NCBI GenBank assembly: GCA_020026175.1
Contig: JAHHQV010000001.1
Coordinates: 62,001 to 126,000, forward strand
Reading direction: 5' to 3'
From: Phocaeicola sp.
GTDB taxonomy: Bacteria; Bacteroidota; Bacteroidia; Bacteroidales; Bacteroidaceae
Length of the DNA stretch: 64,000 nt
The first letter of the stretch is position 1. Each line of letters opens with the position of its first letter. Below, one piece after another: positions 8,973 through 18,804 of this stretch. The notes under the pieces are model-generated. The model made no database searches. It was not told the DNA's origin and was given only the letters and a program-made list of their open reading frames with translations. A program made the translations under genes and the position numbers.

Positions 8973-8980
8973 TATATTTG
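8973..8980 (+). promoter_or_regulatory. Putative -7 box for secDF
   Basis: TATATTTG followed by C is an exact TAnnTTTG match, 57 bp before the secDF ATG. The -33 position is not a clear TTTG. Confidence 0.45.
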
Positions 8981-9037
8981 CAAACTTGAAAAAAAGTATC
9001 TAAATTAAAAAGTAAATATAAAATAAATTAAAGTAAC

Positions 9038-12019
9038 ATGCAAAACAAAGGATTTGTAAAAGTCTTTGCCGTATTGCTTACGCTTGCTTGTGCTTTTTAC
9101 CTTTCATTCTCGTTCGTGACACGCCATCATATGAAGCTGGCAGAACAGGATCCTAAGGGTGTGGCACACTATCTCGATTCTATGCAGAACGAGAAAGTAT
9201 GGTTATGGGCATATACACTGAAAGACTGTCGTGAAACAGAGATCGGTTTGGGTCTTGATTTGAAAGGTGGTATGAACGTTATCCTTGAGGTATCTGTTCC
9301 AGATGTAGTTAAAACTCTTGCAGACCACAAGACTGACGAAGCATTCAATGCCGCAGTTGCTGCTGCTGCCAAACAGCAGATAACAAGTCAGGAAGACTTT
9401 ATCACATTGTTTGTGAGAGAATACAAAAAACAGGCTCCGCAAGGCAAGTTGGCTGAAATATTCGCTACTCAGCAGCTGAAAGATAAGGTAAACACACGTA
9501 GCACTGACGCCGAAGTGGAAAAAGTATTGCGTGAGGAAGTTAAGGCTGCCGTAGAAAACTCATACAACGTATTGCGTACACGTATTGACCGTTTCGGTGT
9601 AGTTCAGCCTAATATACAGACTCTTGAAGGAAAGATGGGACGTATCATGGTGGAACTTCCAGGTATCAAGGAACCGGAACGTGTGAGAAAACTTCTTCAG
9701 GGTTCTGCAAATCTTGAATTCTGGGAAACATACGAAGCAAAAGATATCGTTCCAGTGCTTGCATCGGCCGACAGCCGCGCCCGCGACATCTTGTCATTCG
9801 AGGATAAAAACGCTGATAATGCAACAGAGGCTAAAGAAGAAACAGCATCTAAGTTGTCTGCAAAAGACAGCCTTGCTGCTGCATTGAAGGGCGAAACTCT
9901 TGAAACACAGGTTAATATGGAACAGATGAAGAAAGAACATCCTTTGCTTTCTGTTCTTCAGCTTAACCAGAGCGGTGTAGGTTCTATAGTAGGTTATGCC
10001 GACTATAATGATACTGTTCAGATAAACCGTATACTTAATATGAAGGAAGTGAAGAGTATACTTCCACGTGACTTGAAATTGATGTGGGGGGTAAAGGCTT
10101 CCGACTTCGACAAGACAGGACGTATATTCGAACTTTATGCCATCAAGTCTACACAACGTAATGGCCGCGCTCCATTGGAAGGTGATGTGGTTACTACTGC
10201 AAAAGACGAATTCGACCAGTTCAACAAGCCATGTGTAAGCATGTCGATGAATACAGAAGGTGCTCGTCGTTGGGCAGCTCTTACAAAGCAGAACAAAGGT
10301 CGCGAAATTGCTATTGTTCTTGATAACTATGTATATAGCGCTCCACGTGTAAGTAATGAAATTACAGGTGGTAACTCTCAGATTACAGGTAACTTTACTA
10401 CCGAACTTACAAAAGACTTGGCAAACGTGTTGAAATCTGGTAAGATGCCTGCTCCTGCACGTATCGTACAGGAAGATATCGTTGGTCCGTCTCTTGGTCA
10501 GGAATCTATCAATCAGGGTATCATGTCGTTTGTAGTTGCCCTTGTAGTACTTATGGTATACATGTGTGTGATGTATGGTCTCATTCCAGGTATGATTGCA
10601 AACCTTGCATTGTTTGTTAACTTCTTCTTTACATTGGGTATTCTTACTTCATTTCATGCAGCACTTACCATGTCTGGTATCGCTGGTATGGTGTTATCAC
10701 TCGGTATGGCTGTAGATGCCAATGTGCTTATCTACGAACGAACAAAAGAAGAATTGCGTGCTGGCAAGGGAACACGTCAAGCATTGTCTGAAGGTTACTC
10801 TAACGCATTCTCTGCAATCTTTGATTCTAACTTGACATCTATCATCACAGGTATCATCCTGTTCAACTTCGGTACTGGTCCTATCCGTGGTTTTGCTACT
10901 ACATTGATTATCGGTATCTTGTGTTCATTCTTTACATCCGTGTTCTTGACACGTCTTGTTTACGAACATTTTATGTCCAAAGACAAATGGTTGAATCTTA
11001 CATTTACTACAGGATTGACGAAGAACATGATGCATAATGTAAACTTCAACTTCATGAAGTCGGCAAAGAAGAGTTTCATGATTTGGGGAGCTGTAATAGT
11101 AGTATGTATAATTTCTTTCTTTGTACGCGGACTTGCACAGAGTATCGACTTTACAGGTGGACGAAACTTCGTAGTGCAGTTTGAACAGACTGTACAGCCT
11201 GAAACAGTACGCAATCTGCTTCAGACTAAGGTAGGTGATGCCAATGTTCAGGCTATCGCTCTTGGTACAGATGGAAAGACTATCCGTGTTACTACAAACT
11301 ACCGTATAGAAGAAGATTCTCCTACAATAGATGCTGAGATAGAAGAATTCCTTTACGAATCATTGAAGTCAGGCAATTTGCTTGGTGAAGGTACAACACT
11401 GGAAATATTCATCGATCGTGATAACCGTGCTGGTGGTTCTATCATCAGTTCACAGAAGGTAGGTCCTAGTGTGGCAGACGACATCAAGACTTCAGCTATC
11501 TGGTCTGTAGCTCTTGCACTTATCGCTATCGGATTGTATATACTTATCCGATTCAACAACATTGCGTTCAGTATCGGTGCTACAGTAGCTTTGGCTATTG
11601 ATACATTACTTATCATCGGTGCATATTCATTGTGCTATGGATGGATGCCGTTCTCGCTCGAAATAGACCAGACATTCATTGGAGCTATCCTTACAGCTAT
11701 AGGTTACTCTATCAATGACAAGGTGGTTATATTCGACCGTGTACGCGAATTCTTCGGATTGTATCCAGGACGTAACCGCACTCAGTTGTTCAACGACTCG
11801 TTGAATACAACTCTTACTCGTACAATAAATACGTCACTTAGTACATTGATAGTACTTTTGAGTATATTTATTCTTGGTGGAGACAGCATTCGCAGCTTTG
11901 CATTTGCAATGCTTCTCGGTGTTGTAATAGGTACATTGTCTTCATTGTTCATTGCTTCTCCTGTAGCTTATCTTACAATGGGTAACAAACTCCCTGAAGG
12001 TGAAGCTGAAAAAGCTTGA
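9038..12019 (+). CDS. secDF: Fused protein-export membrane protein SecDF
   Basis: SecD and SecF use the proton motive force to help pull exported proteins across the inner membrane after SecYEG. Here they are one 993-residue polypeptide, as is usual in Bacteroidetes. The SecD part has the LGLDLKGGMN motif at residues 71-80, a large periplasmic region (with an extra low-complexity stretch around 260-300), and the membrane motif AVDANVLIYERTKEE starting at 558. The SecF part begins near 660 and carries SINDKVVIFDRVREF from residue 891. About 12 membrane segments are expected. It is flanked by terminators on both sides and is monocistronic. Confidence 0.97.
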   Translation: MQNKGFVKVFAVLLTLACAFYLSFSFVTRHHMKLAEQDPKGVAHYLDSMQNEKVWLWAYTLKDCRETEIGLGLDLKGGMNVILEVSVPDVVKTLADHKTDEAFNAAVAAAAKQQITSQEDFITLFVREYKKQAPQGKLAEIFATQQLKDKVNTRSTDAEVEKVLREEVKAAVENSYNVLRTRIDRFGVVQPNIQTLEGKMGRIMVELPGIKEPERVRKLLQGSANLEFWETYEAKDIVPVLASADSRARDILSFEDKNADNATEAKEETASKLSAKDSLAAALKGETLETQVNMEQMKKEHPLLSVLQLNQSGVGSIVGYADYNDTVQINRILNMKEVKSILPRDLKLMWGVKASDFDKTGRIFELYAIKSTQRNGRAPLEGDVVTTAKDEFDQFNKPCVSMSMNTEGARRWAALTKQNKGREIAIVLDNYVYSAPRVSNEITGGNSQITGNFTTELTKDLANVLKSGKMPAPARIVQEDIVGPSLGQESINQGIMSFVVALVVLMVYMCVMYGLIPGMIANLALFVNFFFTLGILTSFHAALTMSGIAGMVLSLGMAVDANVLIYERTKEELRAGKGTRQALSEGYSNAFSAIFDSNLTSIITGIILFNFGTGPIRGFATTLIIGILCSFFTSVFLTRLVYEHFMSKDKWLNLTFTTGLTKNMMHNVNFNFMKSAKKSFMIWGAVIVVCIISFFVRGLAQSIDFTGGRNFVVQFEQTVQPETVRNLLQTKVGDANVQAIALGTDGKTIRVTTNYRIEEDSPTIDAEIEEFLYESLKSGNLLGEGTTLEIFIDRDNRAGGSIISSQKVGPSVADDIKTSAIWSVALALIAIGLYILIRFNNIAFSIGATVALAIDTLLIIGAYSLCYGWMPFSLEIDQTFIGAILTAIGYSINDKVVIFDRVREFFGLYPGRNRTQLFNDSLNTTLTRTINTSLSTLIVLLSIFILGGDSIRSFAFAMLLGVVIGTLSSLFIASPVAYLTMGNKLPEGEAEKA

Positions 12020-12044
12020 TAATATTTATTAAAAATATATTGTT

Positions 12045-12082
12045 AAAAAAGGTCCGTTACAAAAATGTAGCGGACCTTTTTT
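12045..12082. terminator. Bidirectional intrinsic terminator after secDF
   Basis: AAAAAAGGTCCGTTAC pairs with GTAGCGGACCTTTTTT around a six-base loop (one G-T wobble). It has A and T tracts on both sides, so it can work on either strand. This matters because the adjacent inverton at 12121-12343 would fire toward secDF when flipped. Confidence 0.88.
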
Positions 12083-12120
12083 GATTTTAGAGATAGTCTC
12101 TTTATTATTTTGAATGAAAT

Positions 12121-12343
12121 AAAGTTCTTTCAGTACTTTATAAAAACATCCTTATTAAATAAATAATTAATAGAGAAAATATATTGATAATTAGCTGTTT
12201 GATATGATCAATAAACACTCATGACTTATAGTTCTAATAATAAAAAGACTGTTAGATGTTTTTTATTTATTATAATTGTTTTAATTTTGCACCCGAAAAA
12301 TAACAAATTATCATAATTAAGTGCAAAGTACTGAAAGAACTTT
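12121..12343. promoter_or_regulatory. Probable invertible promoter (inverton) upstream of susC/susD
   Basis: Perfect 19-bp inverted repeats flank a 185-bp A/T-rich segment: AAAGTTCTTTCAGTACTTT at 12121-12139 and its exact reverse complement at 12325-12343. Pairing stops abruptly at both ends of the repeats. Each repeat has its own imperfect dyad (AAAGT, nine bases, ACTTT), as tyrosine-recombinase core sites often do. The segment contains one good -7 box, TAATTTTG at 12282-12289, pointing at the susC start at 12364, so the sequenced orientation is ON. No TAnnTTTG box was found on the opposite strand. Invertible promoters upstream of SusC/SusD genes are known in B. fragilis. No recombinase is in the window. 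Confidence 0.8.
12282..12289 (+). promoter_or_regulatory. -7 box inside the inverton, oriented toward susC
   Basis: TAATTTTG followed by C matches the Bacteroides -7 consensus, 74 bp before the susC ATG. Nineteen bases upstream is a T-run rather than a clean TTTG. Confidence 0.6.
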
Positions 12344-12363
12344 GCTAAAAATCATCTAATAAT

Positions 12364-15300
12364 ATGATACATGATTTAAAAAAAGTAGGAATGATGTTTG
12401 CTATTGGAACTTTTGGTTCTAGTTTCATTAATGCAACATCTGTTAATCCAAATGAGGGTATAGATATTACCCAACAAAGTAGTGATTGTAAAGGAATCGT
12501 TAAAGACGCAACAGGTGAGACTGTGATAGGAGCATCTGTGTTAGTAAAAGGTACTACAAATGGTACAATTACTGGATTGGATGGTGATTTTTCTTTGTCA
12601 GGTGTGAAAAAAGGAGATATAATTCAAATCTCTTTTGTGGGATTCCAAACACAGGAAATAGTATTTGATGGTCAACCTATTAATGTAATCCTTAAAGATG
12701 ACTCTCAGACACTTGAAGAAGTTGTCGTGACAGCATTGGGTATAAAGAAAGACGCAAAAAAATTAGGTTATGCAGTAAGTTCTGTTTCATCTGAAGATCT
12801 TACAAGAACAGGAGGCTCCAATCTTGCTGCAGGTTTATATGGTAAGGCGACAGGTGTGCGTATACAGTCAGCTCCAGGTGGTGGTACATCATCAGTTTCA
12901 ATTTCTGTACGTGGACTTTCATCTATTACAGGAAATACACAGCCTCTGATAATAATGGATGGTGTACCTATCCATAATGGAAATGCCAATAATGATGATT
13001 ATTGGACTAGTCAACGTATTAACTCAAATGGTCTTGTTGATATAAACCCTGAAGATATCGAGAATATTTCTATATTGAAGGGTGCTGCAGCATCTGCTCT
13101 TTATGGTTCAGAGGCTGCCAATGGCGTTGTAATGATTACTACCAAGAAAGGAAAAGCAGGAAGTGGTACTAAAATAGATTTTAGTGCAAATTTAAGTTTT
13201 GATAAGGTTGCTTATATGCCTGAAATACAGAAAGAATATGGTCCAGGATATGATAATTATGCTTATGGAAGTAATTCTAATTTAGAGGCATTGACAGGAT
13301 TTCGAAATACAAAAGTAGATAGGGATGGTAACTTTATAACTACTCCTAACCGTGAGTCTGTATATACTTGGGGAGCAAAATATGATCCTACAAAGACTGT
13401 AACATATTTTGACGGTTCACAAAGGGCGTTTACTCCTATTGATCACAATCAATGGGCTGATATATTCCGTACAGGTATAAATCAGACATATAATCTGTCT
13501 TTGACTAATAGTACAGAACGTAATAATGTACGTTTGTCATATACATATAATGACGTTCAGGCTATGCAGTATAATTCTAATAATAATAAACATAATTTTA
13601 GCTTAAATGGAACTTTTGACGTGACAAAGACCATAAAGTTGAATTATTCTGCAACCTATTCTAATCAGTTTATAAAGAACCGTGCTTATCGTATTTCTCG
13701 TTTGGTAAATAACTACGGCGGTATGTTTGGAGGTTTTACAGATATCGAATATATCCGCAAACATACAGTAACTAGTCTTGGTTACTTAAATTCTGTTTTT
13801 GCTTCGAACGGTGGAACTTCTGATACTTCAACTCCTGATGAACAGTTTCTGTATTCTCCAATGGGTTCTACAGACCTGGTAAATGAATATTTTTGGAATA
13901 TTTTTGGAAAGAATCAAGAAGAGAATCATCAACGTTTTATAGGTTCTGTAAATCCTACTTGGAATATAGTACCAGGATTAACATTGAGTGGACGTTTGGC
14001 TTCAGATTTGACTGTAGATAAAATAGAACTGAAGGAAAATTCACAAGAATCTCATTCTTTCTCAAAGAATGGCCAATTCTCTGATAAATATTCTTTGAAT
14101 AATAGTCAATATTCTATAATTTATGGAGATGTTATGTTGATGTTTGATAAAACATTTGGTGAGAAACATAATATTACAGCAAATTTAGGATGGAATGCCC
14201 GTAAAGAATCTTTCTATAGTTCTACTGTTGAAACTACACAAGGTCTCACTCAGGAAAACTGGTTTAATTTGGCTGCTTCTGTAGGTCCTAAGGATGCTAG
14301 TATGAAAAAGAGTGAAATGCTTAAGACTGGTGTTTTCCTTACAGCAAGTTATGGCTATGATAGTTGGGGATTTATTGAGGGTAGTATAAGACAGGAAAAA
14401 ACATCTACATTGAAAAAAGGAAACAACTCTTTCTGGTATCCTTCAACTAGTTTAAGTTTGTTGTATACAGAACTGATGAAAGATAATTGTCCTAGCTGGT
14501 GGAATTACGGTAAAATTCGTTTCTCATACGGTATTGTAGGTAATGCGCCTGAAATTTATCGTGCTAATATGGCTTATCAACAAGGCTCATTAATAAGATC
14601 TACTGTTTATACCTATAATTATGTGCCAACAGGTATTGGTAATGAAAATATCAAGCCTGAGACTAAGCATGAATTTGAGGTAGGGTTGGAAAACAAGTTC
14701 CTTAATAATCGTTTGGGAATGGAATTTAACTTCTATTATAATGATATTAAAGATCAGATATTGTCAACAACCAGTGCCGCTTCAATGGGTGCTCAAAGTA
14801 TATTGATGAATGTAGGAGAATTGACAAACAAAGGTGTAGAATTTAATGTATACGGTACTCCTATTCAAACAAAGAATTGGCAATGGGATATTCGTGCTAA
14901 TATTTCATGGAATAAGAATAAGATAAAAAAATTAGCAGACGGACTTGACGTATTGTCTCATCTTACAGTGGATAATGGTGCTGCGAGTTTAGAGTCTCAT
15001 GTAGGAGAATCAATGGGTGACTGGTATGCATATACATGGAAGAAAGATGATAAAGGAAATTATCTGGTAGGTGAAAATGGTTTGTATATAGCAGACAAGT
15101 CAGAACGTCATAAGGTAGGAAATGCTATGCCTAAACTAATCGGTGGTTTAAGTACAAGTATTAGCTATAAGAACTTTTCTTTTGATATGAGTTTTGATTT
15201 CAGATTTGGTGGTTCAGTCTTGAATATTCCATGGCAATATATGATGTCTGCTGGTAACATTACAGACGCAATAGGTGTCAGAGACCATTCAACTGGAGGA

Positions 15301-15813
15301 TTGTTCTATTATAGTGATACTGAAAACCCATCAGACAAAGGGTCCATTCATGTGCTTACTCCAGAAGAAGTTGCTTCTGTTGCTGCAAATTATAAGCGTG
15401 GTGATAAATTTAAAGGTCATTATTTATGGGATAATGGTTTGATTTTGCCTGGTGTGAAAGAAGATGGAACTCCAAATGATATAGTTGTAACTCAACTTGA
15501 AGCAAATGATAATCATTATGGATGGGGTACAGGAGCAAGCCAGTCTTATGCAGATGCTATACAGAAGAATAGCTTTATCAAATGTCGTGAAATGAGTTTG
15601 GCTTATACTTTACCTGTAAACATAACAAAGAAATTTGCATGTAATCGTCTGACTCTTTCTGCTTTTGTGCGTAACCCATTTTATGTATACCGTTCATTAA
15701 AATTGTTCGATTCTGAAACTTCAGATGCAACAAGTTGGATTTATCAGGCTCAGGTAGGTGGTTCGACTGCAAGTGCACGTACATTTGGTTTCTCACTGAG
15801 AGCAAGTTTTTAA
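12364..15813 (+). CDS. SusC/RagA-family TonB-linked outer-membrane transporter (locus 1)
   Basis: SusC proteins are TonB-dependent outer-membrane barrels that import oligosaccharides or peptides captured by their SusD lid. This 1149-residue protein has a signal-like N terminus, then a carboxypeptidase-regulatory-like domain at about residues 40-115 (GIVKDATGETVIGASV, FSLSGVKKGD). A TonB-box-like segment EEVVVTALG follows, then a plug domain (LYGKATGVRIQS, DGVPIHNG, ILKGAAASALYGSEAANGV) and a long beta-barrel ending in an aromatic Phe (SLRASF). The partner susD follows after 39 bp. Expression is probably controlled by the inverton immediately upstream. The substrate is not inferable, as no enzyme genes lie in this locus. 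Confidence 0.95.
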   Translation: MIHDLKKVGMMFAIGTFGSSFINATSVNPNEGIDITQQSSDCKGIVKDATGETVIGASVLVKGTTNGTITGLDGDFSLSGVKKGDIIQISFVGFQTQEIVFDGQPINVILKDDSQTLEEVVVTALGIKKDAKKLGYAVSSVSSEDLTRTGGSNLAAGLYGKATGVRIQSAPGGGTSSVSISVRGLSSITGNTQPLIIMDGVPIHNGNANNDDYWTSQRINSNGLVDINPEDIENISILKGAAASALYGSEAANGVVMITTKKGKAGSGTKIDFSANLSFDKVAYMPEIQKEYGPGYDNYAYGSNSNLEALTGFRNTKVDRDGNFITTPNRESVYTWGAKYDPTKTVTYFDGSQRAFTPIDHNQWADIFRTGINQTYNLSLTNSTERNNVRLSYTYNDVQAMQYNSNNNKHNFSLNGTFDVTKTIKLNYSATYSNQFIKNRAYRISRLVNNYGGMFGGFTDIEYIRKHTVTSLGYLNSVFASNGGTSDTSTPDEQFLYSPMGSTDLVNEYFWNIFGKNQEENHQRFIGSVNPTWNIVPGLTLSGRLASDLTVDKIELKENSQESHSFSKNGQFSDKYSLNNSQYSIIYGDVMLMFDKTFGEKHNITANLGWNARKESFYSSTVETTQGLTQENWFNLAASVGPKDASMKKSEMLKTGVFLTASYGYDSWGFIEGSIRQEKTSTLKKGNNSFWYPSTSLSLLYTELMKDNCPSWWNYGKIRFSYGIVGNAPEIYRANMAYQQGSLIRSTVYTYNYVPTGIGNENIKPETKHEFEVGLENKFLNNRLGMEFNFYYNDIKDQILSTTSAASMGAQSILMNVGELTNKGVEFNVYGTPIQTKNWQWDIRANISWNKNKIKKLADGLDVLSHLTVDNGAASLESHVGESMGDWYAYTWKKDDKGNYLVGENGLYIADKSERHKVGNAMPKLIGGLSTSISYKNFSFDMSFDFRFGGSVLNIPWQYMMSAGNITDAIGVRDHSTGGLFYYSDTENPSDKGSIHVLTPEEVASVAANYKRGDKFKGHYLWDNGLILPGVKEDGTPNDIVVTQLEANDNHYGWGTGASQSYADAIQKNSFIKCREMSLAYTLPVNITKKFACNRLTLSAFVRNPFYVYRSLKLFDSETSDATSWIYQAQVGGSTASARTFGFSLRASF

Positions 15814-15852
15814 TGATATAAAATATAATGACAATAGAAAAAGATAAGAAAT

Positions 15853-17568
15853 ATGAAAAATATATTTTCACTGTTATTGGCTGGGATTTCTTTATTATCT
15901 ATAACATCATGTTCGGATGCTGATTATAATGAAAAGTATCAAGACCCATCTACAACAACAACTGTAAGTGTTCCACAGTTATTTACAGGTGTTATGTTTA
16001 AAGGTAATGTTTGGATGAATATGCAATATTACCGTTATTATACACAGTCTTCCACATCAGGCTTATTTTCTGGTGTTGTAGGTGACAATAATGAAAAAGG
16101 ACGTTATTTAGGAGCAACAGAGGGTTATTTTAATTCTAGATGGAAAGAATTCTATGATATGCTTGCCCAGTATCGTTTGCTTCAAGATACTTATGAAAAA
16201 TTATCGGAAAAAGAAAAGAAGATTAATGAAATATTTGTGCATTTGTCTCGTGCATTGATTTATTCGCAGTTGCATGAAGTTATTTCTTTATGGGGAGATG
16301 TTCCTTTTAAAGGTGCTGGTTATTTATGGAAAGATGGTAATTATGATGAAGCAAAGAAGAAATGTGTATATGATGATGATGAGGTCTTGTATAAGATGAT
16401 TCTTTCTGATTTAAAAGATTCGGGAGACTTTTTGAATGGTAGTATTGATAATGCAGCTTTTGTTACTTTGTCTCGTCAAGATTATACTATTGCTGCAGGT
16501 GATAAGATTAAATGGCAGAAATACATCAACTCTCTTCGTTTACGTATTGCACTTCATTTGGCTTCAAATGGTAATTGTGTAAAAGATGCTCATAATGCAA
16601 TATCTGAATTGTTGAATAACACTGACAAGTATCCAATGATAGACAATAATTCGGATAACATGGGAGTTACTTGTGATAATCAAAAAGATGATTTTAATTA
16701 TGGAAAGGTACTCTCTAATGCTTTGCATACAGGAAAAATGGGTTCAGGTTCTGTAACAATGTTGAAAGCGATGAATCTTCCTGAAAACGGAGTTCCAGAT
16801 TCTAATACAGACCCTAGAATTCAAGTAATGTATGATTGCAATCCTGATGGAGAATATGTAGCTTTTGATATTAGAAAACTTAATGCTGATATATCAAAAC
16901 TAGAAGATGAAAAAAGACAAGAGTATCTAAAAAGAGGTCTTGGAAATGCTAACTATTATTGTAAGATTGATTCGCAAGCTGTAATGGGGATTAAAGGCGG
17001 TCAAGGAAATGAAAACATTTTCAGTTTGTGGATTAGCGCAGCTGAAGTTAGTTTAAGTAAATCTGAGGCTTATTTGATGGGATATGGTGTTGCCAAGAAT
17101 GAAGCTAAAGCAAAAGAGTGCTTCGTAAAAGGTGTAACACAGTCTGTAGAATTTTATTGGAATCAGAAAGAAAAGAGTACTTTATATAAACCAGGAAATG
17201 ATAGTGACAAAGGTTTCCGTAAATTGGTTAGACCTTCAGATAATGAGGTTCGGGCTTATATTGATAAAATTTGGGAACCTTCACAAGAAGTGGTTTGTAC
17301 CCAACTTTGGTTGAATTTTGGATATATGAATGAACTTGAGGCATGGAATGTTGTGCGTCGTACAGGTTTCCCTAAATTGAAATTTACAAAAGACGAGCAA
17401 GTATCTAATTACCCAACCCCTCCAAATCGCTTACCATATACTAGTGATGAATTGAGTTATAATAGTGAAAATTGTAAGAACGCTATTGATTTGAATTATG
17501 AGGAATCAACAGGATATTATACTAACTTGTTTTGGGCTAAAAAAGACTATTATACATTAATTAAATAG
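15853..17568 (+). CDS. SusD/RagB-like surface lipoprotein (locus 1)
   Basis: SusD lipoproteins cap the SusC barrel and bind the substrate outside the cell. This 571-residue protein has a lipoprotein signal ending at Cys20 (SITSC), followed by SDAD, an acidic stretch like the Bacteroidetes surface-export signal. The helical TPR-like fold is suggested by segments such as LSRALIYSQLHEVISLWGDV and INSLRLRIALHLA, typical of the SusD-like_2 branch. The C terminus has the LWLNFGYMNELEAWNVVRRTG stretch usual in this branch. It follows susC in the same transcript and is succeeded by a terminator. Confidence 0.92.
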   Translation: MKNIFSLLLAGISLLSITSCSDADYNEKYQDPSTTTTVSVPQLFTGVMFKGNVWMNMQYYRYYTQSSTSGLFSGVVGDNNEKGRYLGATEGYFNSRWKEFYDMLAQYRLLQDTYEKLSEKEKKINEIFVHLSRALIYSQLHEVISLWGDVPFKGAGYLWKDGNYDEAKKKCVYDDDEVLYKMILSDLKDSGDFLNGSIDNAAFVTLSRQDYTIAAGDKIKWQKYINSLRLRIALHLASNGNCVKDAHNAISELLNNTDKYPMIDNNSDNMGVTCDNQKDDFNYGKVLSNALHTGKMGSGSVTMLKAMNLPENGVPDSNTDPRIQVMYDCNPDGEYVAFDIRKLNADISKLEDEKRQEYLKRGLGNANYYCKIDSQAVMGIKGGQGNENIFSLWISAAEVSLSKSEAYLMGYGVAKNEAKAKECFVKGVTQSVEFYWNQKEKSTLYKPGNDSDKGFRKLVRPSDNEVRAYIDKIWEPSQEVVCTQLWLNFGYMNELEAWNVVRRTGFPKLKFTKDEQVSNYPTPPNRLPYTSDELSYNSENCKNAIDLNYEESTGYYTNLFWAKKDYYTLIK

Positions 17569-17583
17569 TCTGTAATAAATATT

Positions 17584-17630
17584 AAAAAGGCATCAGCTTT
17601 CTAATAAAAAAGGAAGTTGATGTTTTTTTA
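17584..17630 (+). terminator. Intrinsic terminator after susD (locus 1)
   Basis: CATCAGCTTTC pairs with GGAAGTTGATG (two G-T wobbles) and is followed by seven Ts. Confidence 0.75.
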
Positions 17631-17642
17631 TTTTTGAAAATC

Positions 17643-17693
17643 AAAAAGCTGAATTTTGTAAGTCAGAAAAAGGCTTGCAAAATTCAGCTTTTT
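17643..17693. terminator. Long bidirectional terminator between convergent susD and the dehydrogenase
   Basis: A 20-bp nearly perfect inverted repeat (AAAAAGCTGAATTTTGTAAG and CTTGCAAAATTCAGCTTTTT) with an 11-base loop ends in Ts on both strands. It lies 22 bp from the stop of the minus-strand dehydrogenase and probably terminates it as well. Confidence 0.85.
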
Positions 17694-17715
17694 ATATTTG
17701 TAGATATGTTTCTTG

Positions 17716-18669
17716 TTACTTATTGAATTTCTCTTTCAGTTTGGCAAGCATGTCGCGTGTCATGGAGTCAAGGTCAAATTCAGGTTTCCATCCCCATTCT
17801 TCACGGGCACAAGAGTCGTCGAGTGAGTTTGGCCATGAATCGGCAATACCCTGACGAAGAGGATCAACATTATAAACCATCTTGAAGTCTGGTTCATATT
17901 CCTTAATCTTGTTGTAAATAATTTCAGGGTCGAAACTCATGGAAGCAATGTTGAATGAGTTGCGGTGAACAAATTTAGCAGGATCGGCTTCCATTATTTC
18001 AACGCAGGCACGTAGTGCATCAGGCATGTACATCATGTCCATGAAAGTGCCGGCACCTATAGGGCATACAAACTGTTCTTTCTTTGCAGCTGAATAATAG
18101 ATGTCTACAGCATAGTCTGTAGTACCACCTCCCGGAGGAGTTACGTAAGAGATAAGTCCAGGAAATCTTACAGAGCGTGTATCAACTCCGAAACGGTTGA
18201 AATAATAGTCGCTTAGAAGTTCGCCTGAAACTTTGGTTACTCCATACATAGTCTTAGGACGCTGAAGTGTATCCTGAGGTGTATTGTCTCTTGGAGTGTC
18301 AGGACCGAAAGAGCCTATTGAACTTGGAGTGAATACTGCACATTTCTTTTCGCGGGCAACTTCAAGTACGTTGCATAATCCTCCTACACCTATTTTCCAT
18401 GCAAGTTGAGGTTTTGTTTCTGCAACAGCCGAAAGTAGAGCTGCCAGATTATATATAGTATCTATATTGTACTTTGATACAATTTCTGCAATTTGTTTGT
18501 CGTTAGTGATGTCTACTATTTCGCAAGGACCTGATTCTTTCATTGCTTCATTAGGTTCTGCACCCGGAATATACCCTGCAACAACATTTCCATTGTATAT
18601 CCCTCTAAGTTTCATTGTTAGTTCTGAACCAATCTGGCCCGTAGAACCGATAATAAGAATATTTTTCAT
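17716..18669 (-). CDS. L-threonine 3-dehydrogenase, extended short-chain (epimerase-like) type
   Basis: This NAD-dependent enzyme of the extended SDR family most likely oxidises threonine to 2-amino-3-ketobutyrate. I chose ATG 18669 because the product then begins MKNILIIGSTGQIG with the Rossmann motif GSTGQIG at residues 8-14; an upstream in-frame ATG at 18702 would add 11 non-conserved residues and overlap the promoter. The catalytic Tyr142 and Lys146 (YGVTK) and a serine in TPSSIGSFG are present, giving 317 residues. The divergent neighbour is kbl, the next enzyme in threonine breakdown, which supports this role over UDP-sugar epimerase. The substrate assignment rests on that context and on overall similarity. 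Confidence 0.85.
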   Translation of the reverse strand: MKNILIIGSTGQIGSELTMKLRGIYNGNVVAGYIPGAEPNEAMKESGPCEIVDITNDKQIAEIVSKYNIDTIYNLAALLSAVAETKPQLAWKIGVGGLCNVLEVAREKKCAVFTPSSIGSFGPDTPRDNTPQDTLQRPKTMYGVTKVSGELLSDYYFNRFGVDTRSVRFPGLISYVTPPGGGTTDYAVDIYYSAAKKEQFVCPIGAGTFMDMMYMPDALRACVEIMEADPAKFVHRNSFNIASMSFDPEIIYNKIKEYEPDFKMVYNVDPLRQGIADSWPNSLDDSCAREEWGWKPEFDLDSMTRDMLAKLKEKFNK

Positions 18670-18699
18670 ATTAAATTTATTAATGTTGTAAATGTGACA

Positions 18700-18707
18700 C
18701 AAATATA
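18700..18707 (-). promoter_or_regulatory. Putative -7 box for the threonine dehydrogenase gene
   Basis: The minus strand reads TATATTTG followed by T, an exact TAnnTTTG match 30 bp upstream of the chosen ATG. This also argues against the longer start at 18702. Confidence 0.55.
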
Positions 18708-18804
18708 AGACTATTTATTTAGCAGTTTTAAAAAATGGCAGATAAATATTCAATATTTCAAAAAAAAATATCACCTTTGTAGTATTAACCTTATTAATGT
18801 TCTT

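Noticed and set aside
17643..17693. Long inverted repeat considered as an inverton
   Set aside because: The loop is only 11 bases and contains no promoter; it lies between convergent genes and has T tracts, so it is a terminator.
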